DNA of 22,071 nucleotides, taken from contig CAYZMH010000063.1 in NCBI GenBank assembly GCA_964479445.1, positions 1 through 22,071 of the forward strand, written 5' to 3'. The notes beneath the pieces are model-generated. The model made no database searches and was not told the origin of the DNA. It worked only from the letters and a program-made list of their open reading frames with translations. The translations under genes were made by a program, and so were the position numbers. Source of the DNA: CAYZMH01 sp964479445 (lineage in GTDB: Bacteria > Bacteroidota > Bacteroidia > Bacteroidales > GCA-2748055). Shown in pieces: positions 1 through 8,000 of this stretch. The first letter of the stretch is position 1. The number at the start of each line of letters is the position of its first letter.

Positions 1-1034
1 CCGGGAGCATTTCAGCAGCAGGGCAGCAGGAATTCTCTGTTTTCTCCTTACTCGCCCTGATCTATGCAATGATCACCCTGGGTTTCGTGGTGCGCCTTTT
101 TGCCTTGCTGGGATACCTGATCTTTCAAATCATTACATCAAAAAGACAAAAAAGAGACGGGCTTATACTGGTAGAAAACAAAAAGCTGCATGCGAGTTCA
201 TTCTTTCATGTTGTATTCCTGGACCGGGAATCGTCAGATCCTCCTGAACTTGATCACATCCTGGATCATGAGCGAAACCATGCCCGATCCCTGCACTCTC
301 TCGACCGCCTGGTCATTGAGTTTACACTGACTTTCTGCTGGTTTAATCCGTTTGCCTGGCTGTTCCGCAAAGCGGTGATCGAAAACCATGAATACCAGGC
401 CGACTCCGGGGTCATATCTGCGGGTGCAGATGCTTTTGGTTACCAGATGTCCATTCTCAATCAATATATAGGAAGCGCTTCCCTATCCAATCAATTCAGT
501 AGTCACATTAAAAACAGGATCATCATGTTAAACAAAAATTATACAAAGGGAGGCTCCTGGAAGGGGCTATTGCTCCTTCCCCCGGGCCTGCTCCTCTTTT
601 TTGCAATATCCTGCAACAACGAGGAGCCCATGCCGGCTGTCAACGAGCCGGAATCCGAAACCGTGGCAATTCAGAAGGAAAAAGTCAACGAGCTTTCGGA
701 GGATGCAGGCGAAGAACTTTTCTTCATCGTGGAAGAGATGCCCACCTTCCATGGCGGGGATGCCGCCGTGGAATTCCGCAAGTACATTGCAGAAAACCTG
801 GAATACCCGGAAAAAGCTGCCATAAACGGAATTGCCGGAAAAGTGATCATCCAGTTTGTGGTAAACAGCTCGGGCGAGGTAACCGATGTTACCGTTGTCC
901 GCGGAGTGGACCCCTCCCTTGACCAGGAGGCGGTAAGGGTGGTTGAATCGTCCCCCGACTGGACCCCGGGAAAACAGAAGGGTAAAAAAGTAAGTGTGGT
1001 ATACACCTTCCCCATTACCTTTGCCCTGAAATAA
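1..1034 (+). CDS. M56 (BlaR1-like) membrane metallopeptidase with TonB C-terminal domain, 5' partial
   Basis: The reading frame is open to the left edge (first full codon at base 3), so the N-terminus and probably earlier membrane helices are missing; the ATG at 69 is internal. A zinc peptidase motif HERNH is encoded at 267-281, followed by HSLDRL and, about 30 residues on, NPFAWL and ENHEYQAD, whose glutamate is the expected third zinc ligand. This is the M56/BlaR1 pattern common in Bacteroidota. A hydrophobic segment rich in Leu and Pro follows (about 565-618), then an acidic linker and a TonB C-terminal domain (from MPTFHGG to the end, about 100 residues). Family members act in the inner membrane and usually pair with a BlaI/MecI-type repressor; that partner would lie upstream, outside the window. 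The TonB part may contact outer-membrane receptors, or may only be a periplasmic fold. Family call is firm; signal and target are unknown. Confidence 0.9.
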   Translation, partial: GSISAAGQQEFSVFSLLALIYAMITLGFVVRLFALLGYLIFQIITSKRQKRDGLILVENKKLHASSFFHVVFLDRESSDPPELDHILDHERNHARSLHSLDRLVIEFTLTFCWFNPFAWLFRKAVIENHEYQADSGVISAGADAFGYQMSILNQYIGSASLSNQFSSHIKNRIIMLNKNYTKGGSWKGLLLLPPGLLLFFAISCNNEEPMPAVNEPESETVAIQKEKVNELSEDAGEELFFIVEEMPTFHGGDAAVEFRKYIAENLEYPEKAAINGIAGKVIIQFVVNSSGEVTDVTVVRGVDPSLDQEAVRVVESSPDWTPGKQKGKKVSVVYTFPITFALK

Positions 1035-1048
1035 CCTCTTCACTTGCA

Positions 1049-1078
1049 GGGAACCGTTTAAGCGGTTCCCTTTTTTTT
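1049..1078 (+). terminator. Rho-independent terminator after the M56/TonB gene
   Basis: A perfect 8-base stem (GGGAACCG, 1049-1056; CGGTTCCC, 1063-1070) with a 6-base loop is followed by eight T residues (1071-1078). It begins 14 bases after the TAA stop. The rest of the 1035-1273 gap shows no gene or clear motif. Confidence 0.85.
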
Positions 1079-1273
1079 ATACCTCATAGGTACATTCTGT
1101 CACAAATCATCCCTTCAAACGACCATCGCTGTTGTTTTTCAGAAGGGATTTCAGGAGATTTGCAATGGGTTCCCTGTAAATCGGGTAATTCAGACGGGAT
1201 CTTATCCGGAAGTAAGACGGTCGGTTAAGAGCATTGATTGAACAGGACTCATTTTTTCAGTAAGCCTATACCT

Positions 1274-1750
1274 ATGAACACGACCATTGTAGAGCTCATC
1301 CAGGCAATGCTGGCACCGGGATTAATGATCTCGGCATGCGGTCTCCTGCTGCTGGGAATGAACAACAAATATTCGCTCATCGTTAACCGCATCCGTCTAC
1401 TCAACGAGGAAAAGCGGGGTATATACGGGAACCACGGGGTCAATGATCCGGAAAGCAGCCGGCTCAGTAATATTGAACTCCAGATCAGCCACCTGATCCA
1501 CCGGATGGGCCTGGTACGAAATGCGGTTTTCAGCTACTCTGTAGCCGTGGCTTTCTTTATCGTAAGCTGTGTGCTTATCGGTGTACGGATCAATGCAGAG
1601 GTAGGCGCCTTCTACTGGATCATCGTCAGTTTTTTCTATGCCGGTATGCTTGCGGTGTTTGTGGGGATCATCTTTGCAGCCATCGAAGTATGGAAAGGGT
1701 ACCGGATCATCCGTATTGAGATCTCCGAAAGCTTTCGTGGTATTGAATGA
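1274..1750 (+). CDS. DUF2721 family membrane protein
   Basis: A 158-residue protein. The N-terminal stretch IQAMLAPGLMISACGLLLLG followed by NRIRLLNEEKR is the hallmark I know for DUF2721, a family of small integral membrane proteins of unknown function. Three hydrophobic segments are visible: one at the N-terminus, one around FSYSVAVAFFIVSCVLIGV and one around FYWIIVSFFYAGMLAVFVGI, with a charged cytoplasmic-type linker between the first and second. The frame extends upstream to a TTG at 1238, but the ATG at 1274 starts directly before the conserved region and is preferred. It lies 239 bases after the M56 gene behind a terminator, so it probably has its own promoter, which I could not identify. 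Its TGA stop abuts the stop of the convergent gene with no spacer. Confidence 0.82.
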   Translation: MNTTIVELIQAMLAPGLMISACGLLLLGMNNKYSLIVNRIRLLNEEKRGIYGNHGVNDPESSRLSNIELQISHLIHRMGLVRNAVFSYSVAVAFFIVSCVLIGVRINAEVGAFYWIIVSFFYAGMLAVFVGIIFAAIEVWKGYRIIRIEISESFRGIE

Positions 1751-4324
1751 TCAATTTACCAGGAAGCGGCGCGTATAGACCTTATTATTCACTTTCAGTA
1801 ACAGGACATAAACGCCCGGTTCATAACCGGATAAACTGCAGTCTATCTGTTGCTCCGATGCCGGGATCCGTTCGTTGCTGACCACCTCTTTCACCCTGCC
1901 GGTTATGTCGGTGATTTCGGCATATACATTCGCATCCTGCTCCAGGAGGAACCGGAAGTGGACCCGTTCGGATGCCGGATTGGGAAAGGCAAGGACATAG
2001 GACATCGGCTCGATCGATGGCTCCCCGGTACCCGATCCTGTATAAGGAATCCCCTTCAACTCTCTTCCGGCAGCCTGCATGTTGCCCTCCCTGCCGGCAA
2101 GGTAACTATTTACCCAATCGGGGCGTTCCGGGTGCTGCCCCGAAAGAAAAAGTTCCTCCCACTCATCATCGTCATAGCGTTGTGCATTCTTCTGTATGGC
2201 TGTATGAAATGAACCTACCGGTCCGACATACGCGATTTTCTGCCCGGTCTGAACAGATCCCGGGGCCAGGAATACACCCAGGTTGATCATCCCGTTACCC
2301 ACATGCAGCACATTCCACACCTCGTTGCCGGTCTGATCGGTAGGTTGCGTATGCACATCGGCCACCGTAAAATCGCTGTCCCACCGGTCCCACGACGGGA
2401 AAAGCAGGTCGTTGATCCATCCCGAAATGGACGGACCGGAAGCCATATAGCCATTCACCATGGTTTTCAGGTAGGTGATCTCCTGCTCGTTCAAAGGGGT
2501 ACGATCGAGCTCTTTTTCAGCTATGGCTTTCAGTTTCTCCATATGGGCAGCGTAACCGGTGTAAAAAGTGGTAACCTGTTCTGCGAGCCGCGGGGCATGG
2601 GAGGTAAGCGACTCATCAAAAAAGGAAGCGGAACGGCGTGCAAAATTTTCCAGTCGGTTGTAGAAGTCGGGGTAGGGCTCCACGTAGGTATAAGGGAAGG
2701 AGCAACCGGTTCCCCCTGTATAGGACTGTTTGGCATACAACAGGTTATCATGTCTTAACTGGGCCCACGAGGTGAGCTGGGTGTTTAATTTCTCCTGGTG
2801 CCAGGCGGTTGTCTGCATAAAATAGGGCAACCTGGCTGCCTCGGCAGGCGGATTGAGATCCCTGATGGCTGCCAGCCAGGTGTTATAGAGCGACTGGTCC
2901 CAGAAAGCGGGATCGTAGCTGTCGACCAGGTATTTCAACTCTTCTATTTTATGGGCGTATTTGTAGGTTTCCATCTCCCCTTCCATCAACGCCATTGCAT
3001 CTTCACTTCCCATGACCGACATCACATCTAGCGGATCGGGTAATCCGCGATAGATCTTTTCACCATTATAGATGATCCGGTCATAGACCACTTCACTGAG
3101 CACGTATGAATCGACCAGGAATTTCTGACCCAGCAGTCTGAAGGAAACGGGCAGTTTCGATGGGTCACTGGAATCGGGATCTACATAAAAGAAGTTGGAC
3201 ATAATCTTCTGTCCGTAATCATCCGATGCATTCAACTGCTCCCTGAGGATATCAAAGAGATCTTCATCGGCCAGATCCGCTGCGGTCAGATCAGTTTCCG
3301 AGGTAATACCGCGCAGTTCACCGGGGGTCAGGTTATCGGCTGGTCCGACCAAAAATCCGACCAACTCTTCATGCAGATCATACAGCTCCTTTTTCCCGCA
3401 ACCATATAGCAGGTCGTTCAATACCAGGGCACCCATGTTCATTCGTACCAGCTGCGCATTGGTCCAGTCGGGTTCCCATGGATTGGAGGGTGGGGCTGTC
3501 ATAAGGAAATCAATACGGCCCAGCCACATCATGGCCCGGAAATAATTTTCCAGGGTTACCATTCCGTCGGGGGTGTAGATAAGATCGGTATAGTGGCCGC
3601 GGGGTTTGAACTGACTGAAATCAAATTTCCTCGCGACAGTGTCCGGGGTAAAGAGATCGGTCTTAACCGGTTTTTCTGCTTCGATAACTCCCATGATCTC
3701 CCTGTATTTATCAACGGAAGGGGTTCCGGGCAGTATCTCCTTATCTTCCAAAAGGCTTCTTGCCACAGAGAGGTAAAGATCCACGTCGTTCAGTGCACGG
3801 TTCAGATCGGGTTGGTCGGGATAGGAATTCTTAACTTCAGCATACCTGCTATGCATTGCATGGAGTAACATGCCCAGGTTAGGTTCCAATACATTGGCTT
3901 CCAGGCTTTTCATAACCTCGTCGTACGACTGGTGAAGGGTGAACAGGAAAAAATCCGTACTCAGGAAGAGGGGAAGATCATCTGTATATATCTGAGCAAA
4001 GGCGCTTATCCAGCTATGATACCTCAGCCGGTCGGTAACCATAAAATCGTGTTTTTTCAGTAACTCCTTTTCGTCCGGGGTTAATGTATAAACACGGTCG
4101 ATGGAATCCAGCCATGCTATCCCCGAGAGATCCGGAGAGTTTACCCGGTGGGAATAGTAGGTGGTGGGGGCGGGATATTTCTCCAGCAACCGGGTTGCTG
4201 TGAGGTCCTTGTTTTCTTCCCGGAAATCCATGTAATCTTCCGGATTGAACCCGGATTGTCCTTTAACCGGTGCTGCCAGCAGCATCGATATCAGGCAACT
4301 GGTAATAATGGTCAGGCGTATCAT
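1751..4324 (-). CDS. DUF3160 domain secreted protein with T9SS type A sorting domain
   Basis: An 857-residue protein. Residues 1-22 form a signal peptide (hydrophobic LTIITSCLISMLLAA, then VKGQ). The body, from about residue 80, matches the pattern I associate with DUF3160: TDFFLFTLHQSYDEVMKSLE, and later FRLLGQKFLVDSYVLSEVVY. That family is of unknown function and found on secreted bacterial proteins. The last roughly 80 residues, from AFPNPASERVHFRF through DITGRV and GVYVLLL to the end FLVN, form a type IX secretion C-terminal sorting domain. The protein is therefore predicted to cross the outer membrane by T9SS and be released or anchored to the surface. No catalytic motif was recognised. 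A Bacteroidota-type promoter lies 23-54 bases upstream. The gene is convergent with the DUF2721 gene. Confidence 0.87.
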   Translation of the reverse strand: MIRLTIITSCLISMLLAAPVKGQSGFNPEDYMDFREENKDLTATRLLEKYPAPTTYYSHRVNSPDLSGIAWLDSIDRVYTLTPDEKELLKKHDFMVTDRLRYHSWISAFAQIYTDDLPLFLSTDFFLFTLHQSYDEVMKSLEANVLEPNLGMLLHAMHSRYAEVKNSYPDQPDLNRALNDVDLYLSVARSLLEDKEILPGTPSVDKYREIMGVIEAEKPVKTDLFTPDTVARKFDFSQFKPRGHYTDLIYTPDGMVTLENYFRAMMWLGRIDFLMTAPPSNPWEPDWTNAQLVRMNMGALVLNDLLYGCGKKELYDLHEELVGFLVGPADNLTPGELRGITSETDLTAADLADEDLFDILREQLNASDDYGQKIMSNFFYVDPDSSDPSKLPVSFRLLGQKFLVDSYVLSEVVYDRIIYNGEKIYRGLPDPLDVMSVMGSEDAMALMEGEMETYKYAHKIEELKYLVDSYDPAFWDQSLYNTWLAAIRDLNPPAEAARLPYFMQTTAWHQEKLNTQLTSWAQLRHDNLLYAKQSYTGGTGCSFPYTYVEPYPDFYNRLENFARRSASFFDESLTSHAPRLAEQVTTFYTGYAAHMEKLKAIAEKELDRTPLNEQEITYLKTMVNGYMASGPSISGWINDLLFPSWDRWDSDFTVADVHTQPTDQTGNEVWNVLHVGNGMINLGVFLAPGSVQTGQKIAYVGPVGSFHTAIQKNAQRYDDDEWEELFLSGQHPERPDWVNSYLAGREGNMQAAGRELKGIPYTGSGTGEPSIEPMSYVLAFPNPASERVHFRFLLEQDANVYAEITDITGRVKEVVSNERIPASEQQIDCSLSGYEPGVYVLLLKVNNKVYTRRFLVN

Positions 4325-4346
4325 GATCTGGGGGGTATTTCATCTA

Positions 4347-4378
4347 CAAAATTACATCGAAATTATCTCATTTTCAAT
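4347..4378 (-). promoter_or_regulatory. Bacteroidota-type promoter for the DUF3160/T9SS gene
   Basis: Read on the minus strand, TAATTTTG (4354-4347) is an exact match to the Bacteroidota -7 consensus TAnnTTTG. An ATTG at 4378-4375 lies 20 bases upstream, where the -33 TTTG element is expected (3 of 4 matches). The implied leader to the ATG at 4324 is short, about 15-20 bases. Confidence 0.55.
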
Positions 4379-4500
4379 GATAAGATGCATAATCTGCCAC
4401 CCGGGTTGCGTGGCCCGTTATGAATAACTGGCAACAGGGCAATTATCCGGTTGAATTATGTAACTTGGTCCTTTTAAATCCTTAACTTCTCGATGATCCC

Positions 4501-4878
4501 ATGAAAGATTTAAAAAAGCATTTCAAGATCAAGGCCAAACCCGAGGAGGTGTATGCGGCACTTACCATTCCCTTCTCCATTGAGTTATGGACGGGATGTA
4601 AGGCAGAAATGAGCACGGAGGCGGGTTCAGAGTTTTCTTTGTTTGACGGGGACATTGCAGGGCGAAACCTGCAATTCGAAGAGAACCGTAAAATTATCCA
4701 GGAGTGGTATTTCGGGGAACAGCAGGAGCCCTCCATTGTTACCATCACCCTGCATCCCCAGGGGCATTTTACCAATGTCGAACTGCTGCATACCAATATT
4801 CCGGATGAAGCTTTTGATGATATGAGAGAGGGTTGGGAAGACTCCTATTTCGGGGCCCTGAAATCCTTTTTCAAGTAA
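4501..4878 (+). CDS. SRPBCC/START-like (AHSA1-type) domain protein
   Basis: A 125-residue cytoplasmic protein made of a single SRPBCC (Bet v 1-like) fold. Visible family features are the opening strand KKHFKIKAKPEEVYAAL, the FSIELWTG segment after the first helices, the GSEFSLFDGDIAGR hairpin, the strand REV-type region ENRKIIQEWYFGE, and a C-terminal amphipathic helix ending in YFGALKSFFK after EGWEDS. It is close to the short AHSA1 (Hsp90 activator C-terminal homology) group. Members bind hydrophobic ligands or client proteins; no ligand can be inferred here. It has no signal peptide and is a single-gene unit between divergent DUF3160 and the large sensor, 129 bases upstream of the latter. 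No convincing promoter was found. Confidence 0.85.
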   Translation: MKDLKKHFKIKAKPEEVYAALTIPFSIELWTGCKAEMSTEAGSEFSLFDGDIAGRNLQFEENRKIIQEWYFGEQQEPSIVTITLHPQGHFTNVELLHTNIPDEAFDDMREGWEDSYFGALKSFFK

Positions 4879-4956
4879 AAGCTGCTGAACAGGCTCCGGT
4901 AACGCACCTGTTCACCAAATAAATTCCGGGGCTCCTTAAAAACATATCGCCTGCAC

Positions 4957-4986
4957 TTGAGAGATAGTAAGAATTGACTATTTTTA
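4957..4986 (+). promoter_or_regulatory. Candidate promoter for the SpoIIE sensor gene
   Basis: TTG at 4957-4959 and TATTTTTA at 4979-4986 are separated by 19 bases. This fits the Bacteroidota TTTG / TAnnTTTG layout, with one mismatch in each element. It lies in the 129-base gap before the large sensor gene. Confidence 0.35.
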
Positions 4987-5018
4987 AGGAGCATACAACC
5001 ATGCCCCATGCAGCTTAA
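4986..5018 (+). other. Shine-Dalgarno-like site and five-codon leader ORF overlapping the sensor start
   Basis: AAGGAG (4986-4991) stands 9 bases before an ATG at 5001 that encodes only five residues (MPHAA) and stops at 5016-5018. The sensor's own ATG at 5008 is in another frame, 16 bases from AAGGAG. The ATG at 5008 is kept as gene start because it alone gives the signal peptide. The leader ORF may be chance, or may tune initiation. Confidence 0.25.
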
Positions 5019-8000
5019 AAAAGTAACCCTCCTCGTATCGCTCATTCTCCTGGTGGCCGTTTCCCTCCAGGCCAGGAGCCTGGAAGAGATCAAGCGAAGT
5101 GGAACCATCTACGTAGCCTTCACAAGCGATGATTTACGTAACATCAACTATCCCCTTGCCCTTGAGTTCGCACGATATCTCAATGTGGAACTCGTGGAAG
5201 TGGAGATTACCTGGGAGGAGGCATTTCAAAAAGATGGGGTTATCCCGGCTGGTGTTGAGACCGATCCCTCCATAAGCTACACACCGGATGCACTGAAAAA
5301 AGCGGATATCATCTGCTCGACATTTACAATATTGCCATGGCGCAAAAAACTGTTCGGTTTTGCCGAGACATTGCACTCGGCTGAATTGCTGATGATCTCA
5401 AAAGAAGAGGAACAGCCCCGGGACTTTGATGTGCTGCGGGACAAGCGAATCGCATTCCAACGATCCACCACCTTTGAAAAAAACCTGAATTCGATCAATG
5501 AGGAGCTGGATGGTTCCATTCAACTGGTGCCAACCAGGACAGGAGCTGAGGCCCAGGAGTTGTTAACAGCGGGGGAGGTATACGGGATTGTGCTGGATGC
5601 CGATGCCGCCCTTAATTTCAATCTGCGCAATGGCAGCAATTATAAGATTGCATTCCCCATCAGCGAAGTGTCACGCACCGCATGGGCCGTTGAGAAAAAC
5701 AACCGCCTGAAGCAAGAGGTGGAAAGTTTTTTTGAAACCATCGCCAGTAACGGGGTGCTTGATGAGATTTTTTACAACCAGTTTGAAACCCGGTATTCGA
5801 GTTACCTGGAGAAGATTCACCGCAATCTTCGTTATGAAAGGAACGTGCGGGACCTGGATGAGATACGGGCTTCCGGCAAACTGATCGTCGCCCTTCGCGA
5901 ACGCAGCTTTATCTACAAGGAGGATGGTCAGAAGCAGTTCATGCACGCACTTGCCGAGGAGTTTGCCGACTACCTGGGTGTTTCCCTGGAGATTATCATC
6001 ACCCCCTATTTCTCCAAATACTGGGAAACCCAATCGGGTGAAGTAGAGCGTGATTCAGCCTATACGCCTGAATGGTTCCGCTATTTCGACATAGCCTGTG
6101 AAGTGTTTGCCCCCCTTGAGTGGCGGCTGAAGAAAATTGATATGGTGCCGGTATATCCTTCCGAATATGCCGTAATCGCCCACAGGGACACCCGCATCAC
6201 CTCCATCAGCGACCTGAAAAACCTGCAGGGTGTGACCGGGGAAGAGACTGTTTATGAGGATATCCTGCGCCGGGAAAATATTGACAACTATTACTATGAA
6301 AAGGTGAATAATTTTATTCCCGAAGTACAAAAGGGGAATGCTGATTATACGATCATCTACAACGCTTTTTATGAGCTCTCTGAATACCCCGAGCTGGAGG
6401 TCAAAATCAACCTGGGAGAACTGGATGTAAGCTGGGGGATCCGCAAAGACCAGCCCGAACTGAAAAAGGAGATCAGCAGGTTCATCGGGGAATCTTCGGA
6501 AAAGGGTCTTATCAATATTCTTTTAAAAGCCCTCCAGGGCAATACCCTGCAGGCGCCAGAGGCTTACATAAGCAGCTATTATGAATCGTTTCAAACCGGG
6601 CAGCTGCCGTATGTTAATTACGGGGCTGATGACGGATTACCACAGGAGGATATCTTTTCCATCTTCCAGGACCGGAGGGGTTATATCTGGTTTGGCACCA
6701 ACTCCGGGGCTGTCCGGTACAACGGACGTGAAATGGTGGTATTCGACCAGGAACAGGGTCTGCCCAACAACTCGGTCAGGGATATCCGCCAGGATTCAAC
6801 GGGACATTTCTATTTTGCCACCACCGATGGCGTAGCTGTTTTCCGGAATGATACGGTGGAAGAGACCCTATTCTCCGGTGTATCCTTCAGGAAGATCTTC
6901 ATCGATTCGGGAAACAACAAATGGTTGCTGGGTGATGACGGGGTCTACCTGGTCAGCCGTGATAAGATCCTGCGTTCACTGAACGCGGAATTTTCTGAAC
7001 TGCCCGCACAGGTGTTTAACCTGACCGAAGCCCCGCGTTCCGGGATTATCTACCTGGCAACCTCTGCAGGGATCTTTTCCCTGGATCCTGAAAAGAACGA
7101 ACTGCAGCACTACCCCATGAATGACTGCTTTTCGGTGCACATCGACGTAAATGACAGCATATGGTACTCCACCAAAACAGGGCTTTATATCTCCGAACTC
7201 GGGGAGATGAAGCAACATCCCGGCCGGTTCTCCCGGTACAACCTGAACCAGCGGCTCCACTTTCCCACCGGCATTATTTCCGATATCACCACCAATAAAT
7301 ACGGATCGGTATGGCTGGTCACCGATTCCAGGATCTTCCAGGTGATCTCCACCGATCAATCGCCCATCGCCTACGAGCAGGAGATCGGGATCCGCAATAA
7401 CAAGATTCATTCGTTTCTGATCGACAGGGAAGATAACATCTGGATCGGGTTTTCGGGCGGATTGCAACGTCTTACCAACCGCAAGGGGTTACGCAATTTT
7501 TACCCCAATACGATCAACAGCTATATTTATTCCATATTCCAGGACTCCCTGGAGCGCCTTTGGATTACCAGTAATAACGGGGTTTTCTATTTCGCCGATG
7601 CACTTCATTCTCTCCCCGGGAATGTTCCTGATAACCGGGAGCAGATAGGTACCCGGCTTCCCGGCGGAAACATTCTGCTGGTTCATTCAGGGGGATTCCG
7701 GGAAATCGATCCACGATCGCTGCGCACCGTTCGACGCAACCGTTTCCCCCAGCTTTCGCTACCCCCCGAAAACATGTTTATCTCCTCCAATAACGCCATT
7801 TTTCTCATGACGGGCATTAATGGAACGATCTACTATTTCCCCCGTTTTAACAGTCAGCCCGTCATCCTGAACAACAAATTCACCTCGAACATCTTCCAGC
7901 TCACAGAATACCAGGGAGAGGTGATCGGCGGCAACAGCGACGGGATTGTCCGTTTCAACGGAAAAACCTTTGAACGGGTCAGTTCCGTAAACTGCAATAT

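Noticed and set aside
1110..1148. Inverted repeat TCCCTTC / GAAGGGA in the gap before the DUF2721 gene
   Set aside because: Only 7 pairs with a 25-base loop in a 239-base gap; easily chance, with no conserved riboswitch features seen.
1238..1273. Longer DUF2721 protein starting at a TTG
   Set aside because: The ATG at 1274 directly precedes the conserved region; the 12 extra residues add nothing recognisable.
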